Part shown: positions 54,946 through 63,759 of the stretch, piece after piece | Layout: every line of letters begins with the position of its first letter | How positions within the stretch are numbered: position 1 is the stretch's first letter | Notes under the pieces: generated by a model | The model's input: the letters and a program-made list of their open reading frames with translations, nothing else | Databases searched by the model: none | What the model was told of the DNA's origin: nothing | Origin: Thermoflavifilum aggregans | GTDB lineage: Bacteria > Bacteroidota > Bacteroidia > Chitinophagales > Chitinophagaceae | NCBI RefSeq assembly: GCF_002797735.1 | Contig: NZ_PGFG01000001.1 | Location: 310,001-374,000, forward strand | DNA length: 64,000 nt | Direction of reading: 5' to 3' | Translations under genes and position numbers: made by a program

Positions 54946-55019
54946 TTTTATAAAGAATCAGTAGTAGAAGCCAAATAAAATTTTCATGCATCTTATCCAA
55001 ATGAAAATTCAAATGCGTT

Positions 55020-55808
55020 TTATTTCCTTCCCTGAAAAAATCCCTGATCGCTTAGCCATTTTCTGGTGAGTGCTATGGCTTTATCGCGCAATTGTTCAGG
55101 TGTTTGTTGCCTGGATTCCAGAAACACTGTAAAAAAATAAGGATGTTTGTTTTCTTCTTCCCAGCCCAGCATCCAGGCCTGTGCCGTGGTGTCGGTCTGA
55201 ACAGCCGCGGTAACATAACTTAGGGAATATCGGGAGGTATTTTCTTTGAGCATGATTTGCTGCACCAGTCGCTGAGGGCGTTCGTGGAAGGAAAGTTCAT
55301 GAAAATACAGATGAATCAGCAATCCCAGTTGTTCATCCGGAGATATCCGCAGGATGCCGTTTTGCCAGAATGGTTGTGTGGTGTCTATGCTAACCTGGTT
55401 GCCATAATGAACGGAGTCGAGCCAGAATTGCATGACTGCTTTTCGGATATGGGTGGAAAGCCATTGGTTTAGGGCTGCCGGATGCTGGCGGAATAAATCA
55501 CCCATAGACATGGAATCGGTATCTGAAATTGGGACAATGCTGCTGGTATCAGCCACCAGTCCTGATTCCAACGCAACCAGTGAGCTGAATACAACAAATC
55601 CGGATCCGGGAACATAGCGCTGGCGCGCTTTTTCAACAGGATATACGCTTACCTGATCGTGCATATTATCATAAAGCATCAGGCAACCCTCTGCCTGTGT
55701 GCTATCCAGATAGGATTGCCAGGATTTTTTTTCTTTGATACCAGAATGGCAACCCATGAAAAAGCCCGTCCAGAGCAGAACCAGCAATAAATATGGATGC
55801 TTATGCAT
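55020..55808 (-). CDS. Class D beta-lactamase-like lipoprotein, catalytic lysines missing
   Basis: 262 residues. Lipobox GFFMGC gives Cys20, so it is exported and lipid-anchored. Class D (OXA) landmarks are kept: YGN at 135-137 and FWQNGILRISPDEQ at 147-160, plus the terminal AWMLGWEEENKHPYFF. At the place of the S-x-x-K active-site motif the sequence is Ser69-Gly-Phe-Val72, and at the KTG position it is Val199-Thr-Ala201. Both lysines needed for acylation are therefore absent while the fold appears intact. It is probably a ligand-binding or regulatory derivative rather than an enzyme. It starts five bases after kbl ends on the same strand, implying one transcript. Confidence 0.75.
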   Translation of the reverse strand: MHKHPYLLLVLLWTGFFMGCHSGIKEKKSWQSYLDSTQAEGCLMLYDNMHDQVSVYPVEKARQRYVPGSGFVVFSSLVALESGLVADTSSIVPISDTDSMSMGDLFRQHPAALNQWLSTHIRKAVMQFWLDSVHYGNQVSIDTTQPFWQNGILRISPDEQLGLLIHLYFHELSFHERPQRLVQQIMLKENTSRYSLSYVTAAVQTDTTAQAWMLGWEEENKHPYFFTVFLESRQQTPEQLRDKAIALTRKWLSDQGFFQGRK

Positions 55809-55813
55809 GTGAA

Positions 55814-57004
55814 TCAGGATTTCAATACACCCAATTGTTTACCCACACGGGTAAAGGCATCGATGGCTTTATCCAGGTGTTTCCGTTCATGGGCGGCGCT
55901 TAGCTGCACGCGGATGCGTGCCTGCCCTTTGGGCACTACTGGATAGAAAAAGCCGATCACGTAAATATCTTCTTTCAACAGCTCATCTGCAAAACGTTGG
56001 GCTAGCACGGCATCATAGAGCATGACGGGTACAATGGGATGTTCGCCGGGCTTGATGTCAAATCCGGCCTGCTGCATTTTTTCCCGGAAGTAACGGGTGT
56101 TTTCCATCAGCTTATCGCGGAGCTGGGTGGTTTCGCTAAGCATATCCATGACTGCTATGGAAGCGCCTACCACGGCCGGAGCCAGGGTATTGGAAAACAA
56201 ATAAGGTCTGGAACGCTGGCGGAGGATTTCAATAATTTCCTTGCGTCCGCTGGTAAAGCCTCCGGATGCCCCGCCCAGGGCTTTTCCCAGGGTACCGGTA
56301 ATAATATCTATTTTGCCCATTACACCGCGGTATTCATGCGTACCACGACCTGTTTTGCCCAGAAATCCGGTGGCATGGCTATCATCCACCATCACCAGGG
56401 CCTGGTATTTGTCGGCCAGTTCCACAATTTTATCGAGCTGGGCAATAGTACCATCCATGCTGAAACAGCCGTCGGTAGCAATCAGTCGGGTACGGGCGCT
56501 GGCAGCTTCCTGGAGCTTGCTTTCCAGATCGGCCATGTCATTGTGCTTGTACCGGTAGCGCTGGGCTTTGCACAGGCGTATGCCATCAATAATGGAAGCA
56601 TGATTCAGTTCATCGGAAATAATGGCATCCTGCTCGTTGAGCAGCGGTTCAAATACGCCTCCGTTTGCATCAAAACAGGCAGCATAAAGAATGGTATCAT
56701 CCGTTCCCAGAAATTCACTCAACTTGCGTTCCAGCTGTTTGTGAATATCTTGGGTACCGCAGATAAAACGCACACTGCTCAGTCCGTAGCCTCGTTCATC
56801 AATAGTTTTCTTTGCAGCTTCCTTCACCCGTGGATGGTTGGATAGTCCGAGATAATTGTTTGCACAAAAATTGATGACCTCACGGCCATTGACCCGGATC
56901 ACCGCATCTTGGGGCGATTCAATAATGCGTTCCCTTTTATACAGGCCTGAAGCCTGGATATCGGCTAATTCTTTTTGCAGGCGTTCCAGAAAAGTAGTGT
57001 CCAT
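55814..57004 (-). CDS. kbl: Glycine C-acetyltransferase (2-amino-3-ketobutyrate CoA ligase)
   Basis: 396 residues from ATG 57004 (MDTTFLERL); an ATG six codons earlier is possible. The alpha-oxoamine synthase family is shown by [39 protein letters not shown], and [15 protein letters not shown] with the PLP-binding lysine. The N-terminal [21 protein letters not shown] favours Kbl over BioF. The enzyme turns 2-amino-3-ketobutyrate and CoA into glycine and acetyl-CoA in threonine breakdown. Threonine dehydrogenase (Tdh), its usual partner, is not adjacent; instead the lipoprotein at 55020 follows. Confidence 0.92.
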   Translation of the reverse strand: MDTTFLERLQKELADIQASGLYKRERIIESPQDAVIRVNGREVINFCANNYLGLSNHPRVKEAAKKTIDERGYGLSSVRFICGTQDIHKQLERKLSEFLGTDDTILYAACFDANGGVFEPLLNEQDAIISDELNHASIIDGIRLCKAQRYRYKHNDMADLESKLQEAASARTRLIATDGCFSMDGTIAQLDKIVELADKYQALVMVDDSHATGFLGKTGRGTHEYRGVMGKIDIITGTLGKALGGASGGFTSGRKEIIEILRQRSRPYLFSNTLAPAVVGASIAVMDMLSETTQLRDKLMENTRYFREKMQQAGFDIKPGEHPIVPVMLYDAVLAQRFADELLKEDIYVIGFFYPVVPKGQARIRVQLSAAHERKHLDKAIDAFTRVGKQLGVLKS

Positions 57005-57214
57005 GATGGATAATTTTTGCACCTCAAAAGTCGGAATTCATCCGTATTCTTGATACAATGGGCGAAACGATTCTGTATCTTTTAGAAAATTCATACAATT
57101 CCGGAAAAATGATAAAACCAGACAAAACAAAAACTATTTATTTTGGATAAACTGTAACCTTATGCATATCCCATTCGTTTTACGGATGCGTACAAAGTTT
57201 TACATCTGATCCTG

Positions 57215-57697
57215 ATGACGGAAAAAGAGTATAATGATTGTGTGGATCTCTATGCCGACGGGCTGTATCGTTTTGTGGTGAAAAACCTGAGACAGGAAGA
57301 AACAGCGCGGGATCTGGTGCAGGTGAGTTTTGAGAGGCTCTGGCAACATCGCAAAGATGTGGCATTTGCCAAAGCAAAATCATATTTGTTTACCGTTGCG
57401 TATCATGCCATGATTGATCATCTGCGCGTTACCAGGCTTCGCCATCATGTGCCCCTGCATCCGGAGTCTTTTGTACAGCAGCCCCGAACAGAATGGGAAG
57501 TGAAGCATATTGTTGAAAAAGCATTGAATGAACTAGATCAAACGCAGAAAATGCTGATCATGCTGAAGGATTATGAAGGTTATCGGTATGAAGAAATTGC
57601 GCAGATTACCGGTTTAAGTCTGGCACAGGTGAAAGTGTATCTGCATCGGGCAAGGAAAATCCTAAAGCAGGTATTGGAAAAATATTTTGTATTCTAA
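57215..57697 (+). CDS. ECF-type RNA polymerase sigma factor
   Basis: 160 residues. Sigma region 2 spans about 10-75 (YRFVVKNLRQEETARDLVQVSFERLWQHR, AKSYLFTVAYHAMIDHLR) and region 4 about 105-155 (LNELDQTQKMLIMLKDYEGYRYEEIAQITGLSLAQVKVYLHRARKIL). No region 1 or 3, hence extracytoplasmic-function class. The next gene, nine bases on, encodes a protein with one membrane helix and no enzyme motifs, the usual anti-sigma position. The set probably senses an envelope signal and controls the outer-membrane protein gene at 58554 among others. There is no carboxyl FecI-type partner receptor. Confidence 0.92.
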   Translation: MTEKEYNDCVDLYADGLYRFVVKNLRQEETARDLVQVSFERLWQHRKDVAFAKAKSYLFTVAYHAMIDHLRVTRLRHHVPLHPESFVQQPRTEWEVKHIVEKALNELDQTQKMLIMLKDYEGYRYEEIAQITGLSLAQVKVYLHRARKILKQVLEKYFVF

Positions 57698-57705
57698 ATC
57701 GTGAA

Positions 57706-58551
57706 ATGATGAATCCAGAACGATTGGAAGAGTTGATGATACGGGCTGTAGATGAAGAACTTTCCGAAGAAGAGTGGAATGAGCTGCAGGCCTATCTTGC
57801 TGCATATCCGCAATTACAGGCCGAATGGGAGAAATGGCAGATGACACGGTTGCCTGCAGAAACAAGAACTTATCCCGATAAGCAGCAACTATATCGCCGT
57901 AGCGGAAAACGGGTGAAATATCTGTATGGGATGGCTGCAGCAGCCTGCATAGCTGGTTTATGGATCTTAGGAAAAATGTTTATGCCCGCAATCCATCCTG
58001 TCAGGAATCTAGGAGCAGACCAGCCGCAAGTATCCACAGCGGCGATTTCTATTCCAAAAGAAGAAAAACAAAAATCAAATGTGATCTCTTCATCTACCCA
58101 TGCTGGTGTTGATTCATCCCATCATCCCAATACATATCAGTCTGTTGTTTCGCATCAACCCATTATTTCACAAACTTCTGCAAGACCACAATCATTGTCC
58201 ATGCAGGATACGCTTTCAGAAAAAACGATTGTGTATGCAACAAATATTGCACAGCCGGGAAATGAAGCTGATGTATTACCATTGGACCGGTTACCCACCA
58301 TTACCGATCTGCATGCCGAAGCCGATACGAGCGTGGGGATAAGTTATCATAAAAAACAAATTCATTTAAATTCCATACAGGTGTCAGACACGGCAAATGC
58401 ACCGGTTTTGCTTCTGTCGGCACGTAGCCCCCGCACATTTAACCGGATCATACTGGCTGTGGCACGAACGGTAGATAATGCACATAAGATTCAGCAATCG
58501 TTGTTTGCGTCTGATCATATTCGTATTGAACTTCAACAGGAAAATCATTAA
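57706..58551 (+). CDS. Probable anti-sigma factor, single-pass membrane protein
   Basis: 281 residues: an acidic cytoplasmic N-terminus (PERLEELMIRAVDEELSEEEWNELQAYLAAYPQL), one membrane helix at about 71-91 (YLYGMAAAACIAGLWILGKMF), then a long Ser/Thr/Gln-rich periplasmic part. The N-terminal helices resemble anti-sigma domains that hold ECF sigma factors, though no zinc HxxxCxxC motif is present. The call rests mainly on position directly after the sigma gene. It is followed three bases later by the outer-membrane protein gene, suggesting a single three-gene transcript. Confidence 0.72.
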   Translation: MMNPERLEELMIRAVDEELSEEEWNELQAYLAAYPQLQAEWEKWQMTRLPAETRTYPDKQQLYRRSGKRVKYLYGMAAAACIAGLWILGKMFMPAIHPVRNLGADQPQVSTAAISIPKEEKQKSNVISSSTHAGVDSSHHPNTYQSVVSHQPIISQTSARPQSLSMQDTLSEKTIVYATNIAQPGNEADVLPLDRLPTITDLHAEADTSVGISYHKKQIHLNSIQVSDTANAPVLLLSARSPRTFNRIILAVARTVDNAHKIQQSLFASDHIRIELQQENH

Positions 58552-58553
58552 CC

Positions 58554-59573
58554 ATGAACATATTGCACAAAACCTTTGCAGTTGCTGCAGGAATTTCTGT
58601 TTTGCTGGTGCTGCAAACCTCCGCACAGGCCCAGCAAAAGCAATGGATAAAAGTAGAAACCCGTAATGGTGTGCATGTATATGCAGTTGATGAAAATGGT
58701 GAAACAGAAATAAATCTGTTGCACGACACTACACCTTCCGGAGTACATCTGGTAAAAGACAGTATTCCGACCGTTGAAGAAGATACTGTGATTGTGGGCC
58801 GCTGGCGTATCATTCATCGGGAATCGCCGGAAGGACATTCGTATACTGATATTTACCGCATTCCCAAACCAGCTTCCCAGCGCGTGTTTACCCATTGGCT
58901 GGGGATTGATTTTGGTTGGAACAATTTTGTGGATCGGAGTGATTACGCGGGTCTGTCAGGTGTGAATCCCAATGTAAAGGCTTATGATTATTCGGCCCAA
59001 GGATTATATACATTTGCGCCCCGCCCGCCAAGTGATCCGCTTACGGCATCAGAGTTTTCGCTGGTTCCGGAAAAATCGGTCAATGTGAACATCTGGATTT
59101 TCCGCCAGCAGCGTTATCTGCGCAATAACAAGATAGGCATGGAATACGGGCTGGGTTTGCTGATGAACAATTTCCGCTACAGGAGAAACATTACTTATGT
59201 AAATCAGGGAAGCCATACGGAGGTGATTCGGGATAGTATTTCATTCCGGAAAAACAAACTGTTTACCGAATACCTTACCGTGCCTGTGTTCCTTTGTTTT
59301 CATCTGTCAGGTAGAGGCGATGAAGGTTTTCAGGTAAAACTCGGTTCCAATTTCGGATATCTGTTTAAATCGCGTACCAAACAGGTGAGCGATGCGCGGG
59401 GTAAGGTGAAGACCAATGATAATTTCAATCTCAGTACTTTCCGGGTGTCGCCTGAGCTCGCTTTGGGCTGGCATAGCTGGTCGTTTTACGTGACATACAG
59501 CCTTACACCCTTGCATCAATACGGCGTTAAGCAATATCCTTATGCTTTTGGCATCCGGTTTAACGGATTTTAA
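58554..59573 (+). CDS. Outer-membrane beta-barrel protein (porin-like)
   Basis: 339 residues with signal peptide (VAAGISVLLVLQTSAQAQQ). An N-terminal segment of about 80 residues (QWIKVETRNGVHVYAVDENGETEINL) precedes an outer-membrane barrel rich in alternating hydrophobic and aromatic residues, ending YPYAFGIRFNGF with the final aromatic residue needed for membrane insertion. Patterns such as NKIGMEYGLGLLMNNFRYR and LTVPVFLCFHLSG are typical of the PorT/OmpW-like Bacteroidota barrel families. It is the third gene after the sigma/anti-sigma pair and is probably controlled by it. Its cargo or partner is unknown. Confidence 0.75.
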   Translation: MNILHKTFAVAAGISVLLVLQTSAQAQQKQWIKVETRNGVHVYAVDENGETEINLLHDTTPSGVHLVKDSIPTVEEDTVIVGRWRIIHRESPEGHSYTDIYRIPKPASQRVFTHWLGIDFGWNNFVDRSDYAGLSGVNPNVKAYDYSAQGLYTFAPRPPSDPLTASEFSLVPEKSVNVNIWIFRQQRYLRNNKIGMEYGLGLLMNNFRYRRNITYVNQGSHTEVIRDSISFRKNKLFTEYLTVPVFLCFHLSGRGDEGFQVKLGSNFGYLFKSRTKQVSDARGKVKTNDNFNLSTFRVSPELALGWHSWSFYVTYSLTPLHQYGVKQYPYAFGIRFNGF

Positions 59574-59605
59574 AAAAAAAATTGTTGTATTCAACAAACG
59601 GTATG

Positions 59606-59613
59606 TAACTTTG
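59606..59613 (+). promoter_or_regulatory. -7 box of the Cys-rich protein/TonB receptor cluster
   Basis: TAACTTTG matches TAnnTTTG, 19 bases before the ATG at 59633. TTG at 59585-59587 is at roughly the right distance for a -33 box. The end of the box overlaps the palindrome at 59613-59632. Confidence 0.5.
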
Positions 59614-59632
59614 CTACGTATATTATAGTAGC
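59613..59632 (+). promoter_or_regulatory. Near-perfect 20-base palindrome, candidate operator
   Basis: GCTACGTATATTATAGTAGC: arms GCTAC-TATA and TATA-GTAGC pair around a single central T with one unpaired G. It begins at the last base of the -7 box and ends at the base before the ATG, so it covers the expected transcription start. This is a typical place for a repressor site; the TAC...GTA arms recall BlaI/MecI/CopY-type operators, but the regulator is unknown. As RNA it could also form a hairpin over the ribosome-binding region. Confidence 0.55.
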
Positions 59633-59998
59633 ATGAGATTACTTGCTGTCATATGGTTTATAGCAGTGTTATTGCAGGCGTTTAGTAAGAATCTCATTAT
59701 CCTTGACTATCATTTGAATATTAAATACATTTCTACACATTTATGTGTTAACCGAAATCATCCTGAACTACATTGCGAAGGAAAATGTTTTTTGAAAAAA
59801 CAGCTGGAAAAAGATCAACATCGAAATCCTGCAGGTGTACCTGCCGGCAAATTCGCTCCGGATATTCTGTTTTGTGATTGTCATTTCCGTTTACTTGTGC
59901 CTGTTTTTACATCACAGCCTTTTCAATTTCTTCACTTTGTTCCGTTTTATTTAACCGGTATTACCAGTCATATTTTCCATCCTCCTGCCACGTGTTAA
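59633..59998 (+). CDS. Small Cys/His-rich exported protein, function unknown
   Basis: 121 residues with a hydrophobic N-terminus (LLAVIWFIAVLLQAFSKN). Cysteines are clustered: Cys38, then HCEGKCFLKKQL (Cys48, Cys52), then CDCH (Cys81, Cys83), with several His near the C-terminus (SHIFHPPATC). The central block LCVNRNHPELHCEGKC is one I recall from uncharacterised Bacteroidota proteins next to TonB receptors. The cysteine spacing suggests a metal site, possibly copper, but this is unproven. It is the first gene of a group with the receptor (60175) and the CPCC lipoprotein (62473), directly behind a promoter and palindrome. Confidence 0.7.
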   Translation: MRLLAVIWFIAVLLQAFSKNLIILDYHLNIKYISTHLCVNRNHPELHCEGKCFLKKQLEKDQHRNPAGVPAGKFAPDILFCDCHFRLLVPVFTSQPFQFLHFVPFYLTGITSHIFHPPATC

Positions 59999-60174
59999 GC
60001 TCATCATGCTTACCGGATTTTCTATTTTGACGTGGCACACAAACTATTGTGTTTGTAGCGATCTGTCCTATCCGGCATGATGATTCAGCGCAACATGCGT
60101 TATACATCTTGTTTGCTGCATGTTAAGCCGGCAGTATCGATTCTTGATTCATTCAATTATTAAATGTTTTACAC

Positions 60175-62466
60175 ATGAAACATATTTTCCTTTCTTTCAT
60201 ACTCAATTTGCTGTTATTATATGCCTTGGCACAATCGTCATCTGCTATACATGGCATTGTTATCAATGCTTCTACGCTAGAGCCTGTTGCGGGTGCTGTG
60301 ATCCGTGATTCGCACAATAAAGTGATAGCGCTTACGGATGCACAGGGCAGATTCAGTTTTTCCTCCTCTGATGCAGATAGTCTTGTGATTTCATGTCTGG
60401 GATATGAAACTCTGAAAATACCGGCCATTGCTGCTTTTGGTAAATTATACCTCAAACCTGCTGCTACTGCATTGCAGGAGATGGTGGTTACAGCCAGCCG
60501 CGAAGGTGAACAACGTTCAACGGTTCCTGTGGCACTGAGTGTGATTTCATCCCGTATGATGCAGCAAACCCATGCCATTACATTGGATCAACTGCTCAAT
60601 CAGGTTACGGGTGTGTATATGGTTGATCTAGGGAATGAACAACATACTATGGCTATTCGCCAGCCTATCGGATATCGGAGTGTATATCTGTATCTGGAGG
60701 ATGGTATTCCCATCCGTACGGTGGGTAATTTCAATCATAATGCATTGATTGAAATCAACAGTGCAGCAGTAAAAAATATTGAAATCATTCGTGGTCCAAG
60801 TTCATCTTTATATGGCAGTGATGCCATAGGCGGAGCAGTTAATTTTATCACCTATGATCCATCTGCGATTCCTGCCGCAAAGCTTTCTGTGGATGGCTCA
60901 TCTATCGGTTACCATCGTGCGCAGTTTCAGGTATCGGGTACAAAAAACAAGATGGGAATTGGTTTATACGGATATTATGCCAATCAGCATGATACTTATC
61001 ATCAACATAATGATTTTCATAAACTCGCTCTCACACTGAAAGGTGATGCATATATCAACGATCATTTAAAATGGGAAAACGAACTATCTATCATTGATTA
61101 CCGGTCTGATATGAATGGCGGACTCGATAGTCTTGATTTTTATAAGAAAAACTATGCGAGCTATTATACATTCAACTACCGAAGTGTAAAAGCCATTCGT
61201 TTTGCAAGCAGTTTGCATTATGAAAAAGGCAAGCTGGGTGAAGGTTTTGCTACAGCCTATTTTCGGTACAACGATATAGGCCAGAATCCTACATATCGGA
61301 TAAAACGTACAGCTAATCCTTTGAAGGCAACCGGTGAAATCAATGATAACCGGTATACAAGTTATGGTTTGCTGATGCAACACACTTTGAAAAATGCCTC
61401 TTCACATCTTCAGGCAATTTTTGGAATCAATGCAGAATATAGTCCATTGAATTATCATGCCCAGTTTATTCAGATTCAGAAAGATACAGCCGGTTATTAT
61501 ATCAGTTATACACCTACAGATTCTGTACTTACCGATTATCATGCAGGAATTGATAATGAAGCGGCTTATATGCAGCTGAAATGGGAGCCGGTACATGCAT
61601 TATATATGGTAGGTGGAATCAGGTACGACCGGTTGGCATATCATTTTGTGAACCATTTGCCTCCGTCGGCCTATACAGGCGCACCCTCCAGCACCAATGT
61701 GTTTTCACATGTTACACCCAAAATCGGTCTGACCTATCACCTTTCCCTGCATTCAGGTTTTTATGCCAATATCAGCCAGGGATTTGCACCTCCGGATATT
61801 ACGGATTTATACAACGGTGTGAAAGTGCCTTATTTAAAACCAGCTGTTTACATGAATTATGAAGCGGGAGGATGGTTCATGTGGCAGCAGGGAAAGGGAA
61901 GCATACAGGCCGATGTATATCGCATGATTGGAACTAATGAAATTATTTCTGTGCGGCAGGATGATGGATCCTATCAAAATGAAAATGCAGGAAAAACCTT
62001 GCATGAAGGTCTTGAATATACAATTGCATACAGTCCTTTAGCGGGTGTGCAATTCAAATGGAATGGCACCTGGGCTTATCATGAGTTTCTGGAATATCAG
62101 ATCAACGGAAAGGATTATAGCCATACACAAATGAATGCCGCTCCCAAGATTTTATACTTTGCTGAAATCACCTATCATCCTGGATTTTTGAAGAATGCTT
62201 ATATAGCTTTTGACTGGCAGCATGTGGGTAAATATTACATTGATCCGGCCAATACGCAGACGTACAAAGGCTATGATTTGTTTCATATTCGATCGGGGTA
62301 TCAATGGAACCGCCTCGGTGTATGGGTCAATGTATTGAATGTGATGAATACTATTTATGCTACTACGGTTGATTATGCCAGCTATGGAAACACTTATCGG
62401 GCCGGCATTCCACGCACCTGGCAAATAGGTGTCAGTTATGATTTTACAGGTAATCCGAAATCTTAA
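60175..62466 (+). CDS. TonB-dependent receptor
   Basis: 763 residues: signal peptide (LSFILNLLLLYALAQ), a CarboxypepD_reg domain (SAIHGIVINASTLEPVAGAVIRDSHNKVIALTDAQGRFSF), a TonB-box-like LQEMVVTAS, a plug (LDQLLNQVTGVYMVD, IEIIRGPSSSLYGSDAIGGAVNFIT) and a long barrel ending IPRTWQIGVSYDF. The plug resembles receptors for vitamin B12, haem or metal complexes rather than SusC. Substrate is not predictable, but neighbours with Cys-rich motifs make a metal or metal complex plausible. There are 176 bases between it and the upstream small gene with no clear promoter, so a single transcript is likely. The next gene starts six bases after its stop. Confidence 0.92.
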   Translation: MKHIFLSFILNLLLLYALAQSSSAIHGIVINASTLEPVAGAVIRDSHNKVIALTDAQGRFSFSSSDADSLVISCLGYETLKIPAIAAFGKLYLKPAATALQEMVVTASREGEQRSTVPVALSVISSRMMQQTHAITLDQLLNQVTGVYMVDLGNEQHTMAIRQPIGYRSVYLYLEDGIPIRTVGNFNHNALIEINSAAVKNIEIIRGPSSSLYGSDAIGGAVNFITYDPSAIPAAKLSVDGSSIGYHRAQFQVSGTKNKMGIGLYGYYANQHDTYHQHNDFHKLALTLKGDAYINDHLKWENELSIIDYRSDMNGGLDSLDFYKKNYASYYTFNYRSVKAIRFASSLHYEKGKLGEGFATAYFRYNDIGQNPTYRIKRTANPLKATGEINDNRYTSYGLLMQHTLKNASSHLQAIFGINAEYSPLNYHAQFIQIQKDTAGYYISYTPTDSVLTDYHAGIDNEAAYMQLKWEPVHALYMVGGIRYDRLAYHFVNHLPPSAYTGAPSSTNVFSHVTPKIGLTYHLSLHSGFYANISQGFAPPDITDLYNGVKVPYLKPAVYMNYEAGGWFMWQQGKGSIQADVYRMIGTNEIISVRQDDGSYQNENAGKTLHEGLEYTIAYSPLAGVQFKWNGTWAYHEFLEYQINGKDYSHTQMNAAPKILYFAEITYHPGFLKNAYIAFDWQHVGKYYIDPANTQTYKGYDLFHIRSGYQWNRLGVWVNVLNVMNTIYATTVDYASYGNTYRAGIPRTWQIGVSYDFTGNPKS

Positions 62467-62472
62467 AAACAG

Positions 62473-63702
62473 ATGATGATGCGGAAAATATATGGTTCTC
62501 TTTTGATCATTGGTTTGATGGGATGGATATCTTGCTCACGTTCTGAAAAGAATGTTGAACAGATATTTCAGCAAAGGGGCTGGAATTTTTCCTGCCCCTT
62601 TCTTGCTTCAGATTCACAGGGACATATTTTACTTACCTGGGCTGGTATGGATAGTTCAGGAAGGCATAGCCAGATATGGATAGCCAGATTCAACAGGCAG
62701 ACGCTGCAATTGCAGGATGTTGCTCCCGTGCCGCATACAGAGGGTGTGTATCCACATGGCGAAAATCTGCCCAAGCTGGCCTGTGCATCCAATGGTGTCT
62801 GGATACTGGCTTTCGGCACACCTGCCCATCATTCATCCAATCCTTATGCAGGTGAAGTAAAATATGTGGTTTCCACAGATGCTGGTAAACATTGGTCTGA
62901 AGCACATCCATTGGTTAATGACACAACCAGTCATGATCAGCGCTATTTTTCGCTGATACCGTTTTCAGATAATCGCTTTTTCATCATCTGGATGGATGAT
63001 CGTTTGAAAACGAAAGCGGAAGGTTCAACATTGTATTTTGCAGAGCTTAGTCCGGCGAAAGGTATTTTATATGAAAAGCCTATTGCTTATCAGCTTTGTC
63101 CCTGTTGCCGTACAGCCATGCTTTACGATTCAACGAAACATGCATTGCACATTGCTTTCCGGCAAATTATTCACGACAGCATCCGTGATATCATGCATAT
63201 GGTATCGTTTGATCAGGGTCAAACTTTTCAAGAACCTCAAAGAGTAAGTTTTGATAACTGGGTTGTTGATGCTTGTCCGCACAGTGGTCCTTCGCTGGCT
63301 GATTATGGCGGCAATCTGCATATCGTATGGTACACGTTGGGTGGTGGTTGGGGCATTTTCTATGCACGCACAACGGATGATAAACTTTTTACTTACAAAC
63401 AGCAGGTGAGTGATTTTAATATGTCGGCTAAACATGCGCAGATTGCTGCTTTGCCGGATGGACGGCTTGTGATAGCCTGGGATGAATATCCGCTGCATAG
63501 TACAACAGCTCATCAACGCATTGGTTTACAGCTCAGAGATACGGATGGCAAATGGGTCAAAACCTGGTATATTGCAGATACTACCGGAGATCTGCAGTTT
63601 CCCGTCCTGTTACCTGTAAGCCGTCATCAGCTGTTTATAGCCTATACCCGGCAGCAGGGCCGACATTCGGCTGTGATATGTCGTACATGGGATCTTCGTT
63701 AA
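62473..63702 (+). CDS. Lipoprotein with sialidase-like (BNR) propeller and CPCC motif
   Basis: 409 residues. Signal peptide with lipobox LMGWISC, so an exported lipoprotein. Repeated beta-strand blocks with BNR/Asp-box-like turns (STDAGKHWSE, SFDQGQTFQE) indicate a sialidase-type propeller. An unusual motif CPCC lies at 209-212 (YQLCPCCRTAM), with Cys268 in VDACPHSGPS; these are conserved-looking and could bind metal or form disulfides. Catalytic residues of true sialidases were not recognised, so a binding role is more likely. It is the last gene of the palindrome-controlled cluster, six bases after the TonB receptor. Confidence 0.75.
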   Translation: MMMRKIYGSLLIIGLMGWISCSRSEKNVEQIFQQRGWNFSCPFLASDSQGHILLTWAGMDSSGRHSQIWIARFNRQTLQLQDVAPVPHTEGVYPHGENLPKLACASNGVWILAFGTPAHHSSNPYAGEVKYVVSTDAGKHWSEAHPLVNDTTSHDQRYFSLIPFSDNRFFIIWMDDRLKTKAEGSTLYFAELSPAKGILYEKPIAYQLCPCCRTAMLYDSTKHALHIAFRQIIHDSIRDIMHMVSFDQGQTFQEPQRVSFDNWVVDACPHSGPSLADYGGNLHIVWYTLGGGWGIFYARTTDDKLFTYKQQVSDFNMSAKHAQIAALPDGRLVIAWDEYPLHSTTAHQRIGLQLRDTDGKWVKTWYIADTTGDLQFPVLLPVSRHQLFIAYTRQQGRHSAVICRTWDLR

Positions 63703-63759
63703 ATATTGATTGCACCCATCACATAAGCCGAAGCCCCAAATATCGGAAACACCAGCTGA

